Position numbers and translations under genes: made by a program
Source of the DNA: Streptomyces sp. SID13031
Lineage (GTDB): Bacteria; Actinomycetota; Actinomycetes; Propionibacteriales; Kribbellaceae
DNA length: 64,000 nt
NCBI RefSeq assembly: GCF_010548305.1
Contig: NZ_JAAGLV010000012.1
Coordinates: forward strand, 238,748-302,747
Direction of reading: 5' to 3'
Part shown: positions 1-8,535 of the stretch, in pieces
Layout of the letters: every line of letters begins with the position of its first letter
Position numbering within the stretch: position 1 is the first letter of the stretch
Notes under the pieces: generated by a model
What the model was told of the DNA's origin: nothing
The model's input: only the letters and a program-made list of their open reading frames with translations
Databases searched by the model: none

Positions 1-2
1 AA

Positions 3-479
3 CTGACCGGCAACGGCTCGCTGTGGCTACTGGCGCTACCGGTCCTGGCAGGGCTCGCCCTATCCGTGCAGTCCGCGCTCAACGGGCGCGTCGGCGCCGT
101 CGCAGGCTCGCCCTGGGCCGCCGCGCTCGTCAACTTCGTCGTCGCCGGCTGCACGCTCTGCATCGCGTTGCCGATCGAGTACCTGTTCCGAGGCGGCCCG
201 CCCGGCGAACTCCCGTCAGAACCCTGGCTGTACGGCGGCGGCTTCCTCGGCGTCGGCGTGATCGCCATCGCGACCACGGTCGTCCGCCGCCTCGGCGTAC
301 TCGTCTTCGGCCTCGCCAGCATCGTCGGCCAACTCCTGGGCGCAGTACTGCTCGACACCCTCGGCGCCCACCGCCCACCCGCGACGACCTGGATCGCGAT
401 CGCCCTCACCCTTGGCGCAGTCGCGGTAACCACGCTGCCCAAAGCCCCGCCGCCTAAAGCACCGTCGCGCGCCGCTTGA
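3..479 (+). CDS. DMT-family transporter (YdcZ/DUF606 type), C-terminal part
   Basis: The reading frame is open from the window edge, so the gene starts upstream and only about 158 C-terminal residues are present. They form four or five hydrophobic segments, including an 'ALSVQSALNGRVG' stretch typical of the second half of YdcZ-like members of the drug/metabolite transporter superfamily, which consist of two repeated halves of membrane helices. The protein would sit in the cytoplasmic membrane; the substrate cannot be inferred. The last 26 bp overlap the 3' end of the convergent transglutaminase gene, and there is no room for a terminator between them. The family call rests on hydrophobicity and the QSALNGR-type motif; EamA-type alternatives are less likely. 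Confidence 0.75.
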   Translation: MTGNGSLWLLALPVLAGLALSVQSALNGRVGAVAGSPWAAALVNFVVAGCTLCIALPIEYLFRGGPPGELPSEPWLYGGGFLGVGVIAIATTVVRRLGVLVFGLASIVGQLLGAVLLDTLGAHRPPATTWIAIALTLGAVAVTTLPKAPPPKAPSRAA

Positions 480-1326
480 GATCGATGGTCACCGGCGGAT
501 CGCCGGCCGGCGAGAGTTGCAGGATCCGATCGCCCGGAGGCAGGTCAGGGTCCGAGGCATAACGAGCAGCCAGTACTTCGGCAGCGGAGTCGTCTCCGTT
601 GTCGGCGGCAACCAAAAGGGTGGCGATCTCGTCGACCAGGGTCAGGTCGCCGTCGAGGTCCCCGGACATCGCACCCCAGCTGTCCCAGAGCAGCAACTCA
701 TCGCCTTGCAGATGGGACAACTGGAAGAGCACGTAGTTGCGGATGAACCATCCACCCCGGATCGGCAGCGACGGATCCACCCCGAAGGTGTCGCCATCCA
801 GCTCGCCTGCGCGATAACCCAGCCAGACCTCGGCCGCCGACCGGAACCACCCGGCCGACATGTCCTGCGGGTCGAACTTCCAGTGCGGACCGGGCTCCAG
901 TTGCGCGTCCACCATCACCCAGCGTTCGCCGTTCCAGTACTCGACCACGACATGGTCGTGGTTGAACCCCTCGGCGAAGTACGAGCTGAAGCCGATCCGG
1001 CTGCGCGCCGGGACTCCCTGGTGGCGCAGGGCGGAGACCGTCAGCAGCGTGTAGTCGCGACAACAGCCGACTACCCGATCGAACGGCTCGCGTGGTGTCG
1101 CGAGCGCAGTACCGTTGCGCCTCTGGTCCGTCGCCAGCATCGCCGACACCCAGCGATGGTTGATCTCCTCGTAGCGGTCCCCGGTGAACTCGATCCCGCC
1201 ACCGCGGTAGTGGATCACCAGGTTGCGGATCACCGCGGTCAGCCCGGGAATGTCCGAGGGCAGCTCATCGAGCAGTGCCGCGTGGACACCAGGGTCACTG
1301 TAGGAAGTCTGGTCTGCATAGTTCAT
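454..1326 (-). CDS. Transglutaminase-like cysteine protease-fold protein
   Basis: This 290-residue protein has the three signatures of the transglutaminase-like superfamily in order: Cys89 in GCCRDYT, His125 in FNHDHVVVEYW and Asp140 in VMVDAQL. Bacterial members act as peptidases or amide-modifying enzymes in the cytoplasm; no signal peptide or membrane segment is seen. The ATG at 1326 is preferred because it overlaps the stop codon of the upstream MerR gene as ATGA, which implies translational coupling; the longer open frame upstream lacks family similarity. The pairing with a MerR/GyrI-type regulator suggests the enzyme is made in response to the small molecule sensed by that regulator. 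The substrate is unknown. Confidence 0.85.
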   Translation of the reverse strand: MNYADQTSYSDPGVHAALLDELPSDIPGLTAVIRNLVIHYRGGGIEFTGDRYEEINHRWVSAMLATDQRRNGTALATPREPFDRVVGCCRDYTLLTVSALRHQGVPARSRIGFSSYFAEGFNHDHVVVEYWNGERWVMVDAQLEPGPHWKFDPQDMSAGWFRSAAEVWLGYRAGELDGDTFGVDPSLPIRGGWFIRNYVLFQLSHLQGDELLLWDSWGAMSGDLDGDLTLVDEIATLLVAADNGDDSAAEVLAARYASDPDLPPGDRILQLSPAGDPPVTIDLKRRATVL

Positions 1327-2174
1327 CGAGCTGGTCCTTCGATCGGTTGGGCGATGTCGACGGCCGGGTCGGACCCGGCGGCGACTGGGAAGCCAGGGTG
1401 GTAGACCTCGCGAACCGGCCCGGTCGTCGGCCGTCCGGAGCGCCGGACCCAGTCGTCGAGCAGGTCGTAGGCGAGCATGATCCGCGGGTACGCGCACTCG
1501 TCCTTGGTGATCGTGCAATACGCCTCGGTATGCGCAGCCTCGACCCGGATCGCGATCGGCCCAGCCGGGTCCACCAACCCGGTGAACGGCACACACACCT
1601 CGACGGTCGCCTCGCTCTCCGGCGTCACCGCCCCGTGGTAGATCACCCACGAGCCCCCGGGCAACTCAGCGCCGGCCTGACCGAGATGCGCCCGGATCTC
1701 GATCGTCGACGAGACCAGTACTCCGATCAGCGACTGCTGGTCCGTATCGGCGCGGATGGACGCCACCTTCATCTCGGGTACGACGCGAGTCAGTACTGCG
1801 CGTGGCGGCAACCCCGGCGTCGCCGACCGGAGTAGTCGGTTCCGCAGGTACTCCAGCGTCGCCCGCCGCGCCTCAGTGGTCGCCTGCTCAGCGGCCCACC
1901 ACCGGTCCAGCCGGATCAGCCCCTCTTCGTCGGTCCCTGCCAGTACTTCGGTGATGGTGCTCAAAGGCATGTCCATCTGACGCATCACGCTGATCCGGCG
2001 GGCGCGCTCGAGCTGGCTCACGGAGTACAGGCGAAACCCGTTGGCCGGGTCGACTCGCGCCGGCGCCAGCAACCCCGATACGTCGTACAGGCGTAGTGCC
2101 TTGAGGGAGAGCCCCGCGCGGCGGCCGAACTCGCTGATCGTCAGCTCGCCGTCGGTGTCCTGTGCGCCCGTCAT
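1323..2174 (-). CDS. MerR-family transcriptional regulator with GyrI-like effector domain
   Basis: Residues about 10-80 form a MerR winged helix (LTISEFGRRAGLSLKALRLYD, then a conserved NGFRLYS segment), followed by a helical dimerisation region and a C-terminal effector-binding domain of about 150 residues of the GyrI/BmrR type. Such proteins bind palindromic operators between the -35 and -10 boxes and activate on binding drugs or metabolites. I chose the ATG at 2174; an ATG at 2237 would add a 21-residue tail unlike MerR proteins and would place the 19-bp palindrome at 2190-2208 inside the gene. The gene is translationally coupled to the transglutaminase downstream and probably autoregulates both. 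The effector is unknown. Confidence 0.85.
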   Translation of the reverse strand: MTGAQDTDGELTISEFGRRAGLSLKALRLYDVSGLLAPARVDPANGFRLYSVSQLERARRISVMRQMDMPLSTITEVLAGTDEEGLIRLDRWWAAEQATTEARRATLEYLRNRLLRSATPGLPPRAVLTRVVPEMKVASIRADTDQQSLIGVLVSSTIEIRAHLGQAGAELPGGSWVIYHGAVTPESEATVEVCVPFTGLVDPAGPIAIRVEAAHTEAYCTITKDECAYPRIMLAYDLLDDWVRRSGRPTTGPVREVYHPGFPVAAGSDPAVDIAQPIEGPAR

Positions 2175-2189
2175 GGGGATCAGTGAACA

Positions 2190-2208
2190 CCCTGCCCCTG
2201 GGGCAGGG
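2190..2208 (-). promoter_or_regulatory. Probable MerR operator (19-bp palindrome)
   Basis: CCCTGCCCC-T-GGGGCAGGG is a perfect inverted repeat with 9-bp arms and a 1-nt centre, lying 16 bp upstream of the chosen MerR start. Its position and symmetry match operators bound by MerR dimers. It is most likely the autoregulatory site of the adjacent gene. Confidence 0.6.
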
Positions 2209-2240
2209 GGAAGGTGGAAAGCGGGGGTTGCATTCATGAC

Positions 2241-2262
2241 GCTAACGATATATCTTTAGTGT
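2241..2262 (+). promoter_or_regulatory. Candidate PadR operator/promoter
   Basis: An A+T-rich patch in a G+C-rich region with the self-complementary core GATATATC at 2247-2254 lies about 35 bp upstream of the PadR start. PadR-family regulators commonly repress their own genes through such palindromic AT-rich sites. Assignment is by position only. Confidence 0.35.
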
Positions 2263-2287
2263 CATGAACAATATCGAGGAGGAGTCC

Positions 2288-2884
2288 ATGAACACCCCCA
2301 ACGAACGTGAAGGCCGCCGAGGCGGTCGCCGCCACCATCCCCGCCGCGGAGGACCGCAGCTGGGAGAAGGCATGCCGATGCACCGCGGACGCGGTGGTCG
2401 AGGACCGGGACGCGGCTCAGGCCGTGGCCGAGCCCCGCGCGGCGATGTCCGAACGGCCGTCCTGATGCTGCTGACCGAGGAGCCGATGCACGGCTACCAG
2501 TTGATGCAGGCCATCGCCGACCGTAGCGGCGGACGCTGGACCCCCAGCCCCGGCGCGATCTACCCGACCATCAACCAACTGGAAGACGAGGGCCTGGTCA
2601 CCGTGACCGCGGAGGCAGGCCGCAAGCTCGTCACGCTGACCGACGCCGGCCGCGGCCACGTCGCGGAGCGTAGCGAGACGTCGACCGATCCCTTCGCCGG
2701 CTTCGCGAACGCAGAGCCCGCCACGGATCTGCGCGGCCTGCTGGAAGAGCTCCACGGCGCAACTCGCCAGGTAGCTCGGAGCGGCTCGGAAGAGCAGCGC
2801 ACCGCAGCAGCCAAGATCCTGACCGACGCCCGTCGGTCGCTGTACCTCCTGCTGGCCAACGGCTCACAGACGCCCGAAGCCTGA
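2288..2884 (+). CDS. PadR-family transcriptional regulator
   Basis: The protein of 198 residues has an unusual Arg/Gly-rich basic N-terminal tail of about 50 residues, then a winged helix of the PadR family (RTAVLMLLTEEPMHGYQLMQAI and GAIYPTINQLEDEGLV) and a C-terminal helical dimerisation region. PadR proteins are mostly ligand-responsive repressors of efflux or detoxification genes. The ATG at 2288 is preferred over one 24 bp upstream because GAGGAGG at 2276-2282 sits 5 nt before it, while the earlier ATG has no ribosome site. There is no obvious target gene beside it, so autoregulation or a distant target is likely. The charged N-tail could add nonspecific DNA affinity; that is inference. 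Confidence 0.85.
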   Translation: MNTPNEREGRRGGRRHHPRRGGPQLGEGMPMHRGRGGRGPGRGSGRGRAPRGDVRTAVLMLLTEEPMHGYQLMQAIADRSGGRWTPSPGAIYPTINQLEDEGLVTVTAEAGRKLVTLTDAGRGHVAERSETSTDPFAGFANAEPATDLRGLLEELHGATRQVARSGSEEQRTAAAKILTDARRSLYLLLANGSQTPEA

Positions 2885-2891
2885 TGAACAC

Positions 2892-3704
2892 CTATCCCTT
2901 GCTGGTCGCGCGGGCGATACTCGCCGGCAGTGCGGCCAGCAAGGCGTCGGCTTGATGCCGGTATCCGACGTCGTTCGGATGGAACAGATCAGGAGCCAGC
3001 TTGCTGCGCCACGGTGGGCGGACGTGGCGAGAGACCTCCGCCACCGGCAGGCCGCGTTCGGCGGCTGAGCTGTGGATGGTCCGGTTGATCCCGGCCACGT
3101 ACGGGCTGCAGAGGCCGCCGACGGCCCAGAACTTGTCCGGCAGCAGGAGATCCATCACCACCGAGTGCGACGGCAGCCGCCGGATCAACTGGCGAAGATT
3201 GCCGTGGAACGTCTTCGGCGCCGTGCCGAGGATGTCGTTGCTGCCGATCCCTGAGGTCACCAGATCCGGTTCGACACCCAGTTGATCGAGTGCATCGAGC
3301 TGGTCATCCAAGACGTGGGCCGCCTGGGCGCCGGCCCGGGAGAGGTTCAGGACACGCCAAGGGCGAGCCGACTGGCTGTTCAGCGTGTTGAGCACCTGGC
3401 CGACATACCCGTGCATCGGCGAGGTGGCGCCCAGACCCTGCGCGGTCGAGTCGCCGAGCACCACCCAGAGCGGGCCGTCGCCGTCGAGCGCGGTTTCGTT
3501 CTGCCGATTCCAGTACTCCGCGAAGGTCCGCGCCTGGACGTCGACGAACGCAACCCCGTCGAGCCACCGGTGCACGGCCCGTCGCGACGTCGTCCGCTCC
3601 GCGTCGCCCCAGCGAAGTACCAGCTGGTGCAGCAGGCCGATCGGGGTCGTGTGGTCGTGCTTACTCGGCTCGTAGTGCCGCAACCCCGCACCCAGTAAAG
3701 CCAT
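2892..3704 (-). CDS. SGNH/GDSL-family hydrolase
   Basis: This 270-residue protein carries the blocks of the SGNH hydrolase family: Ser86 in GDSTAQG (block I), a Gly block around LSRAGAQ, GIGSNDI (block III) and the terminal Asp-x-x-His pair in DLFHPNDVGY. Family members are esterases, lipases or acetylhydrolases. No signal peptide is visible, so it is probably cytoplasmic. The ATG at 3704 is chosen because GGAGGGG lies 7 nt upstream; an upstream GTG at 3743 would add 13 basic residues. It is convergent with padR (7 bp between stops) and stands alone. The substrate is not predictable. Confidence 0.85.
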   Translation of the reverse strand: MALLGAGLRHYEPSKHDHTTPIGLLHQLVLRWGDAERTTSRRAVHRWLDGVAFVDVQARTFAEYWNRQNETALDGDGPLWVVLGDSTAQGLGATSPMHGYVGQVLNTLNSQSARPWRVLNLSRAGAQAAHVLDDQLDALDQLGVEPDLVTSGIGSNDILGTAPKTFHGNLRQLIRRLPSHSVVMDLLLPDKFWAVGGLCSPYVAGINRTIHSSAAERGLPVAEVSRHVRPPWRSKLAPDLFHPNDVGYRHQADALLAALPASIARATSKG

Positions 3705-3818
3705 CGAGCGCCCCCTCCGGACATCACTCCACCGCCGGAACACAGGAGGTGACCCGGACGTGAACAGCTGGTGACGATCGAAGGTACATCACCAAGATGA
3801 ACAACCCAGGGGACGAAT

Positions 3819-5915
3819 TCAGAGCGCGCGCAGCAGCACCAGACAGCGCGGGGCGAGTGGCACCACCGCGCCGGCCGCGACCTCGGTCGCGCCGCTGGAA
3901 CTGGTGTCGAGGACGACCTCGTAGGCCGGGGCCCAGGACGCGTCCGGTACGACGACGTCGCGGGTCTCGGCCGTTGCGTTGAGGGCGAGCAGGAACGAGT
4001 TGTCCACCGGAACGTTGCCTTCGGCATCGGTTCCGCGCAGTGCGTCGCCCGCCAGGAACATGCCGATCGTCCGCAGGTTGCCGTCGTGCCAGTCGGCCTC
4101 CGTCATCTCGCCACCGTGCGGCGCGATCCAGGACAGATCCTTCCGGCCGCCGGATACCACCGGCTGACCCGAGAAGTAGTGCCACTGACGCAAGGTCGGA
4201 TGCGTGGCCCGCAACGCCAGCAGCTTCTTGGTCAGCCCGAAGTGTTCCGACCACGCCGACGGCAGCGACCAGTCGAACCACGAGGTCTCGTTGTCCTGGC
4301 AGTACGGGTTGTTGTTGCCGTGCTGCGTCCGTCCGCACTCGTCGCCCGCGGTGATCATCGGTACGCCGGTGGACAGCACCAACGTCGCCATCAGGTTCGC
4401 CATCTGCCGCCTGCGCAGCGCGGTCACCCCGGCGTCGTCCGTTTCACCCTCGAAACCGCAGTTCCACGACCGGTTGTCGTCGGTCCCGTCGCGATTGTCC
4501 TCGCGGTTGAGCTCGTTGTGCTTGTGGTCGTACGAGACCAGATCCCGCAGCGTGAACCCGTCGTGCGCGGTGATGAAGTTGATCGACGCATACGGGTAGC
4601 GCCCGTCGTCGCCGTACAGATCACTCGACCCCGACAGCCGGTACGCGAGGTCCTGCACCCCGTACGACGAAGTACGCCAGATGTCGCGCACGCTGTCGCG
4701 GTACTTGCCGTTCCACTCCGACCACGGCGTGCCGAAGTTGCCGACCTGGTAGCCGAAGTTCCCGACGTCCCACGGCTCGGAGATCAGCTTGACCCGCCCG
4801 AGCACGGGGTCGGCGGCGACCTCCGCCAAGAACGGATGCCCGACCGTGTCGACCTCGTGCCGCTCGTTGCGGATCAGCGTCACCGCCAGGTCGAACCGGA
4901 ACCCGTCGACGCCCATCTCCTCGACCCAGTACCGCAGGGAGTCCATCACCAGCCGCCGGACCTGCGGGTGCGACGTGTCGACCGAGTTCCCGGTGCCGGT
5001 GACGTCGTACATCGTGCCGCCCTGCGTCAGCCGGTAGTACGCGCGATTGTCGAGCCCGCGGAAGCTCAGCGTCGGCCCGTCGAAGCCGCCCTCGGCGGTG
5101 TGGTTGTAGACGACGTCGAGGATCACCTCGATACCGGCGGCATGGAACGCCGCGACCATCGCCTTGAACTCCGCGACCTGCTCGCCGAGCGACCCCGAGG
5201 ACGAGAACGGCGCGTGCGGCGCGAAGTAGTTGAGCGAGTTGTAGCCCCAGTAGTTCGGCAGTCCGCGAGCCGCGATCGCCGGCTCGGTGAGGAAGTGATG
5301 AATGGGCAGCAACTCGACGGAGGTGACCCCGAGGTCGACCAGATAGTTGATCACCGACGGATGCGCCAGCCCGGCGTACGTGCCGCGCTGGTGCTCCGGT
5401 ACGTCGGGATGCAGCTTGGTGAACCCTTTGGTGTGGAGCTCGTAGATCACCGTCTCGGTCCACGGGACCGGCCGGCTGATCGGTGGCGGCGGCTCGGAGG
5501 CTGCCACGACCACCCCGACCGGTACGTGCCCGGCCGAGTCGCCCTCGGAGGAGTCGTAGATGAGCGGGCTGGCAAAATCCAGCACGCCGTCGACAGCTTG
5601 CGCATAGGGGTCGAGCAGAAGCTTCGCCGGATTGAACCGCAGCCCGTGCGTCGGGTCGAACGGCCCGTGCACCCGATACCCGTACCGCTGCCCGTGACCG
5701 ATCCCGGCGACGAAGCCGGTCCAGTACTCGTCCGTGTGCGCGAGGTCCAGGTTGCGCTGGCCGCCGTCGTCGCCGATCAGCGTCAGCTCGACCCGCTCGG
5801 CGGCGGGCGCCCAGACGGTGAAGGTCGTGCCGTCGGGCTGGACCACCGCGCCCAGCCGGACGTCCGGATCTGGCGAGGGGCCGAGCGCGTTCGGGGCGGC
5901 GGTGGCTTCGGTCAC
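3819..5915 (-). CDS. glgX: Glycogen debranching enzyme GlgX
   Basis: GlgX hydrolyses alpha-1,6 branch points of phosphorylase-limited glycogen in the cytoplasm. The protein (about 698 residues) has an N-terminal CBM48 domain, then a GH13 barrel with the conserved regions DVVYNHTAEGG, DGFRFDLA (nucleophile Asp), SEPWDVG (acid/base Glu) and ITAHDGFTL, and a C-terminal beta domain; length and motif order are those of GlgX/TreX. The start is uncertain: GTG at 5915 gives the usual N-terminus and follows a CACAAT box by 6 nt, whereas GTG 5921 and TTG 5942 are also in frame. No other glycogen or trehalose genes lie next to it. Confidence 0.93.
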   Translation of the reverse strand: MTEATAAPNALGPSPDPDVRLGAVVQPDGTTFTVWAPAAERVELTLIGDDGGQRNLDLAHTDEYWTGFVAGIGHGQRYGYRVHGPFDPTHGLRFNPAKLLLDPYAQAVDGVLDFASPLIYDSSEGDSAGHVPVGVVVAASEPPPPISRPVPWTETVIYELHTKGFTKLHPDVPEHQRGTYAGLAHPSVINYLVDLGVTSVELLPIHHFLTEPAIAARGLPNYWGYNSLNYFAPHAPFSSSGSLGEQVAEFKAMVAAFHAAGIEVILDVVYNHTAEGGFDGPTLSFRGLDNRAYYRLTQGGTMYDVTGTGNSVDTSHPQVRRLVMDSLRYWVEEMGVDGFRFDLAVTLIRNERHEVDTVGHPFLAEVAADPVLGRVKLISEPWDVGNFGYQVGNFGTPWSEWNGKYRDSVRDIWRTSSYGVQDLAYRLSGSSDLYGDDGRYPYASINFITAHDGFTLRDLVSYDHKHNELNREDNRDGTDDNRSWNCGFEGETDDAGVTALRRRQMANLMATLVLSTGVPMITAGDECGRTQHGNNNPYCQDNETSWFDWSLPSAWSEHFGLTKKLLALRATHPTLRQWHYFSGQPVVSGGRKDLSWIAPHGGEMTEADWHDGNLRTIGMFLAGDALRGTDAEGNVPVDNSFLLALNATAETRDVVVPDASWAPAYEVVLDTSSSGATEVAAGAVVPLAPRCLVLLRAL

Positions 5916-6242
5916 CGGCACATTGTGCCCATGACAGGTCAAACCTGCCTCACACGAGTCACAAGCTGCACGTAAGGCCTCTGGTTATGCTCGCAACAGA
6001 GCACTTACGAACACAGACGCGCACCAACACCAGCCCGCGCCAACTTTGTGCACCACCTGAGCGAATCTCCGGCCTCAGAACACTCACGCCGTGCACAAGG
6101 TGGTCGTCTGGACGGAGGGGCGTGACTGCCAGGGGTGATGATGGCGGCGGCGCTGGTCCTCTTCGTCGTGCTGCGGCGTCGCGTTGTCGGAGGCATGCCT
6201 TCTCCGGTCTCAAGTAGCTCAAGTCTCAAGTTAAGGACATAG
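5916..6242. other. Intergenic region between divergent glgX and oxidoreductase genes
   Basis: This 327-bp stretch must hold the glgX promoter and the promoter of the oxidoreductase pair. I see no convincing protein gene. A hydrophobic 34-codon frame (start ATG at 6138, start MMAAALVLFVVL, stop ending at 6242) is possible but unsupported. Two copies of a GTGCAC core (near 6049 and 6091) lie in inverted context and could be a regulator site. Confidence 0.4.
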
Positions 6243-7289
6243 ATGTCTGACTCTGATCTGACGGTCGGGCTGATCGGCGCGGGCAACATCGCGCACGTTC
6301 ACGTCTCGGCCTGGAAGGCGCTCGGTGCGCGGGTGCTCGTGCACTCGGCCGCCGGCGCCGAGGAACTCGGCGCGAAGTACGGGCTGGAGCTCGCCCCGAC
6401 GCTCGACGGCCTGCTCGCGGCGGTGGATTTCGTCGATATCGTCACGCCGTCCGCGACGCACAAGGAGATCGCGCTGGCCGCGATCAAGGCCGGCCGCGAT
6501 GTGATCTGCGAGAAGCCACTGGCGCTGAAGGCCAGCGACGCACACGAGCTGTCCGAGGCAGCGGCCGCCGCCGGCGTACGGATTTATCCGGCGCATGTGG
6601 TCCGGTACTTCCCGGAGTACGTCGCGGCGCACGAGGCGGTCGTCGCGGGGCGGATCGGCAAGGTCGCTGTCGCCCGCTTCTTCCGCCAAGCGTCGTCTCC
6701 GGCCGGCGCCGGCTGGTACCGGGATGTCGCACGTTCGGGCGGCGTCATCATGGACCTGATGGTCCACGACCTCGACCAGGCGCGGTGGCTGTGCGGTGAG
6801 GTGACCAGCGTGTACGCCGTACAGAGCCCGCCGACCGTGGATGGGATCAGCCCGGTCAACGTGGCGGCGCATGTGACGCTGACGCATGAGGGTGGCGCGA
6901 TCAGCAACCTGCGCGCGACCTGGGGAGCTACTGGGACGCCCTTCAAGACGGGCTTCTCGATCGCCGGTTCTGAGGGCGTGCTTGAGTACACGTCGGATCA
7001 GGCCACTGGTTATTTTGAAGAACTGCAGGGTGAAGCTGTCAGGGGAGATCTATTGATCCCTTCGTCGACGCTTTATGAGAGCCCTTATCTGACCCAGCTG
7101 CGCGAACTCTCTGCCGCTCTGAAGGACGGCTCTGTGCCGCGCGTGGTTGCCGCTGATGGCGCGGCCGCCGTCTACCTTGCCGAGGCTGCGCGCGAATCGA
7201 TGGCGACTGGTCTCTCTGTAGACATGGCAGCTTTTGTACCTTCCCCACCCCGCCGCCCCGGACGCTTCAACCCGGCAGGAGTGGCCTGA
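6243..7289 (+). CDS. Gfo/Idh/MocA-family oxidoreductase (first of pair)
   Basis: This 348-residue protein begins with a Rossmann dinucleotide-binding motif (LIGAGNIAHVHVSAW) and has the family's EKPLALKASDA segment, whose Lys is the usual catalytic residue, followed by the C-terminal alpha/beta substrate domain. Members oxidise or reduce sugars, inositols and related compounds with NAD(P). Its stop overlaps the start of a second member as TGATG, so the two are co-translated and probably act on the same pathway. No transporter or kinase is beside them to show the substrate. Confidence 0.88.
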   Translation: MSDSDLTVGLIGAGNIAHVHVSAWKALGARVLVHSAAGAEELGAKYGLELAPTLDGLLAAVDFVDIVTPSATHKEIALAAIKAGRDVICEKPLALKASDAHELSEAAAAAGVRIYPAHVVRYFPEYVAAHEAVVAGRIGKVAVARFFRQASSPAGAGWYRDVARSGGVIMDLMVHDLDQARWLCGEVTSVYAVQSPPTVDGISPVNVAAHVTLTHEGGAISNLRATWGATGTPFKTGFSIAGSEGVLEYTSDQATGYFEELQGEAVRGDLLIPSSTLYESPYLTQLRELSAALKDGSVPRVVAADGAAAVYLAEAARESMATGLSVDMAAFVPSPPRRPGRFNPAGVA

Positions 7290-8332
7290 TGACCCTGAAG
7301 GTAGCGATCGCGTCTTTCGCGCACACCCACGCCTCGTCGTACGCGCGGCTGCTCGGCGCTTGGGGGGACGTCGAGGTGCTGTCGTCGGATCCTGACGGTG
7401 CTGTGGCGCCTGACGCGGGTCCTCGGGGCGCCTCATTTGCCGCGAAGGTGAGCATCCCTTACGTCGACTCCTATGACGAGTTGTTTGCCTGGGGCCCCGA
7501 TGCCGTCGTGGTGACCTCGGAGAACGCGCTGCATCGCGGGCTGGTGGAACGCGCGGCGGCCGTCGGTGCGCACGTGCTCTGCGAGAAGCCGCTGGCGACC
7601 GAGGTGGCTGACGGCGAGGCGATGCTGGCTGCTTGCGAGGCGGCCGGGGTGATCTTGATGGTTGCGTACCCAGTGCGCTTCGCGCCGTCGTACGGGCGGC
7701 TGCGGGCGTCGGTCGAGGCGGGGCGACTCGGGGAGGTCTTCGCCGTGCTCGGGACGAACAACGGGAAGATCCCGTACGCCCAGCGGCAGTGGTTCACTGA
7801 TGCCTCGCTCGCGGGCGGGGGAGCGCTCGTCGACCACACCGTGCATTGCGCGGACCTCATCGACGGGCTGACCGGGGGAGTGCCGGCCGCTCGGGTGCAC
7901 GCGGTGGCGAACCACGTGCTGCACCAGGACAAGGGCGTTTCGGTGGAGACCGGTGGTTTGGTGACCATCACCTACGAGAACGGGCTGCTGGCAACCATCG
8001 ACTGCTCCTGGAGCGTGCCGGACAACGGCCCGACCTGGGGAGGCGTGACCCTGCAGGTGACCGGCACGAACGGCTCGGTCGAGATCGCGCCCTTTGTCTC
8101 CCACGTAGGCGGCACCGACGCGTCCGGCGAGGTCTTCCTCCCAGTCGGCGGCGACCTCGACTCGATGATGCTCGCCGAGTTCCTCACCGCAGTACGAGCC
8201 TCCGGCGCACCAGTCCCCGGTGCTGCGCCCGCCGTCATCCCCCAACCCGACGGCGCAGTAGGCCTCCGCACCCTCCGCATAGTCGACGCAGCCCGCCGCT
8301 CGGTCGCCTTGGGGCAGCCCGTCGACGTCTAG
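7289..8332 (+). CDS. Gfo/Idh/MocA-family oxidoreductase (second of pair)
   Basis: The 347-residue product is a second Gfo/Idh/MocA protein with a variant N-terminus (VAIASFAHTHASSYARLLGAW, lacking the canonical GxGxxG) and the conserved CEKPLATEVADGEA segment. The substitution of the glycine-rich loop by FAHTHA suggests altered cofactor handling compared with its partner; many carbohydrate-linked members share this variation. It overlaps the previous gene by 1 bp. A 105-nt inverted repeat lies just after its stop codon and may end the transcript. Confidence 0.85.
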   Translation: MTLKVAIASFAHTHASSYARLLGAWGDVEVLSSDPDGAVAPDAGPRGASFAAKVSIPYVDSYDELFAWGPDAVVVTSENALHRGLVERAAAVGAHVLCEKPLATEVADGEAMLAACEAAGVILMVAYPVRFAPSYGRLRASVEAGRLGEVFAVLGTNNGKIPYAQRQWFTDASLAGGGALVDHTVHCADLIDGLTGGVPAARVHAVANHVLHQDKGVSVETGGLVTITYENGLLATIDCSWSVPDNGPTWGGVTLQVTGTNGSVEIAPFVSHVGGTDASGEVFLPVGGDLDSMMLAEFLTAVRASGAPVPGAAPAVIPQPDGAVGLRTLRIVDAARRSVALGQPVDV

Positions 8333-8340
8333 CCGGGGCT

Positions 8341-8445
8341 CCCGGGCCGCCACCACACACCAAGCACCCAGATTGGCGCTGGGTCGGCGTCTGTCACGCT
8401 CAGTCGCCGCTCCAGCCGCGGGTTGGTGTGTGGTGGCGGTCCGGG
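8341..8445. repeat. Long inverted repeat downstream of the oxidoreductase pair
   Basis: Arms at 8341-8363 and 8423-8445 are 23 bp long and match at 22 positions; the single difference still permits a G-U pair in RNA. They enclose a 59-nt loop. It may be a transcription terminator or the remnant of a small mobile repeat. No T-tract follows. Confidence 0.75.
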
Positions 8446-8535
8446 TGCCTCCCGGTAGTACGACTATTTCGGGTGGTCCGGTACCGTGCCCGGGGATGTG
8501 ACCGGTGGGTAGTACCACGACTTGAGGAGCTGGAG

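Noticed and set aside
1327..1650. N-terminal extension of the transglutaminase to 1650
   Set aside because: It lies wholly inside the MerR gene and lacks similarity; ATGA overlap fixes the start at 1326.
4086..5975. Very long open frame on the plus strand opposite glgX
   Set aside because: Mirror of the G+C-biased glgX codons; composition is Arg/Val-rich with no motifs.
6138..6242. Hydrophobic 34-codon frame (MMAAALVLFVVL) before the oxidoreductase pair
   Set aside because: Plausible as a small membrane peptide but only a weak ribosome site; no support beyond hydrophobicity.
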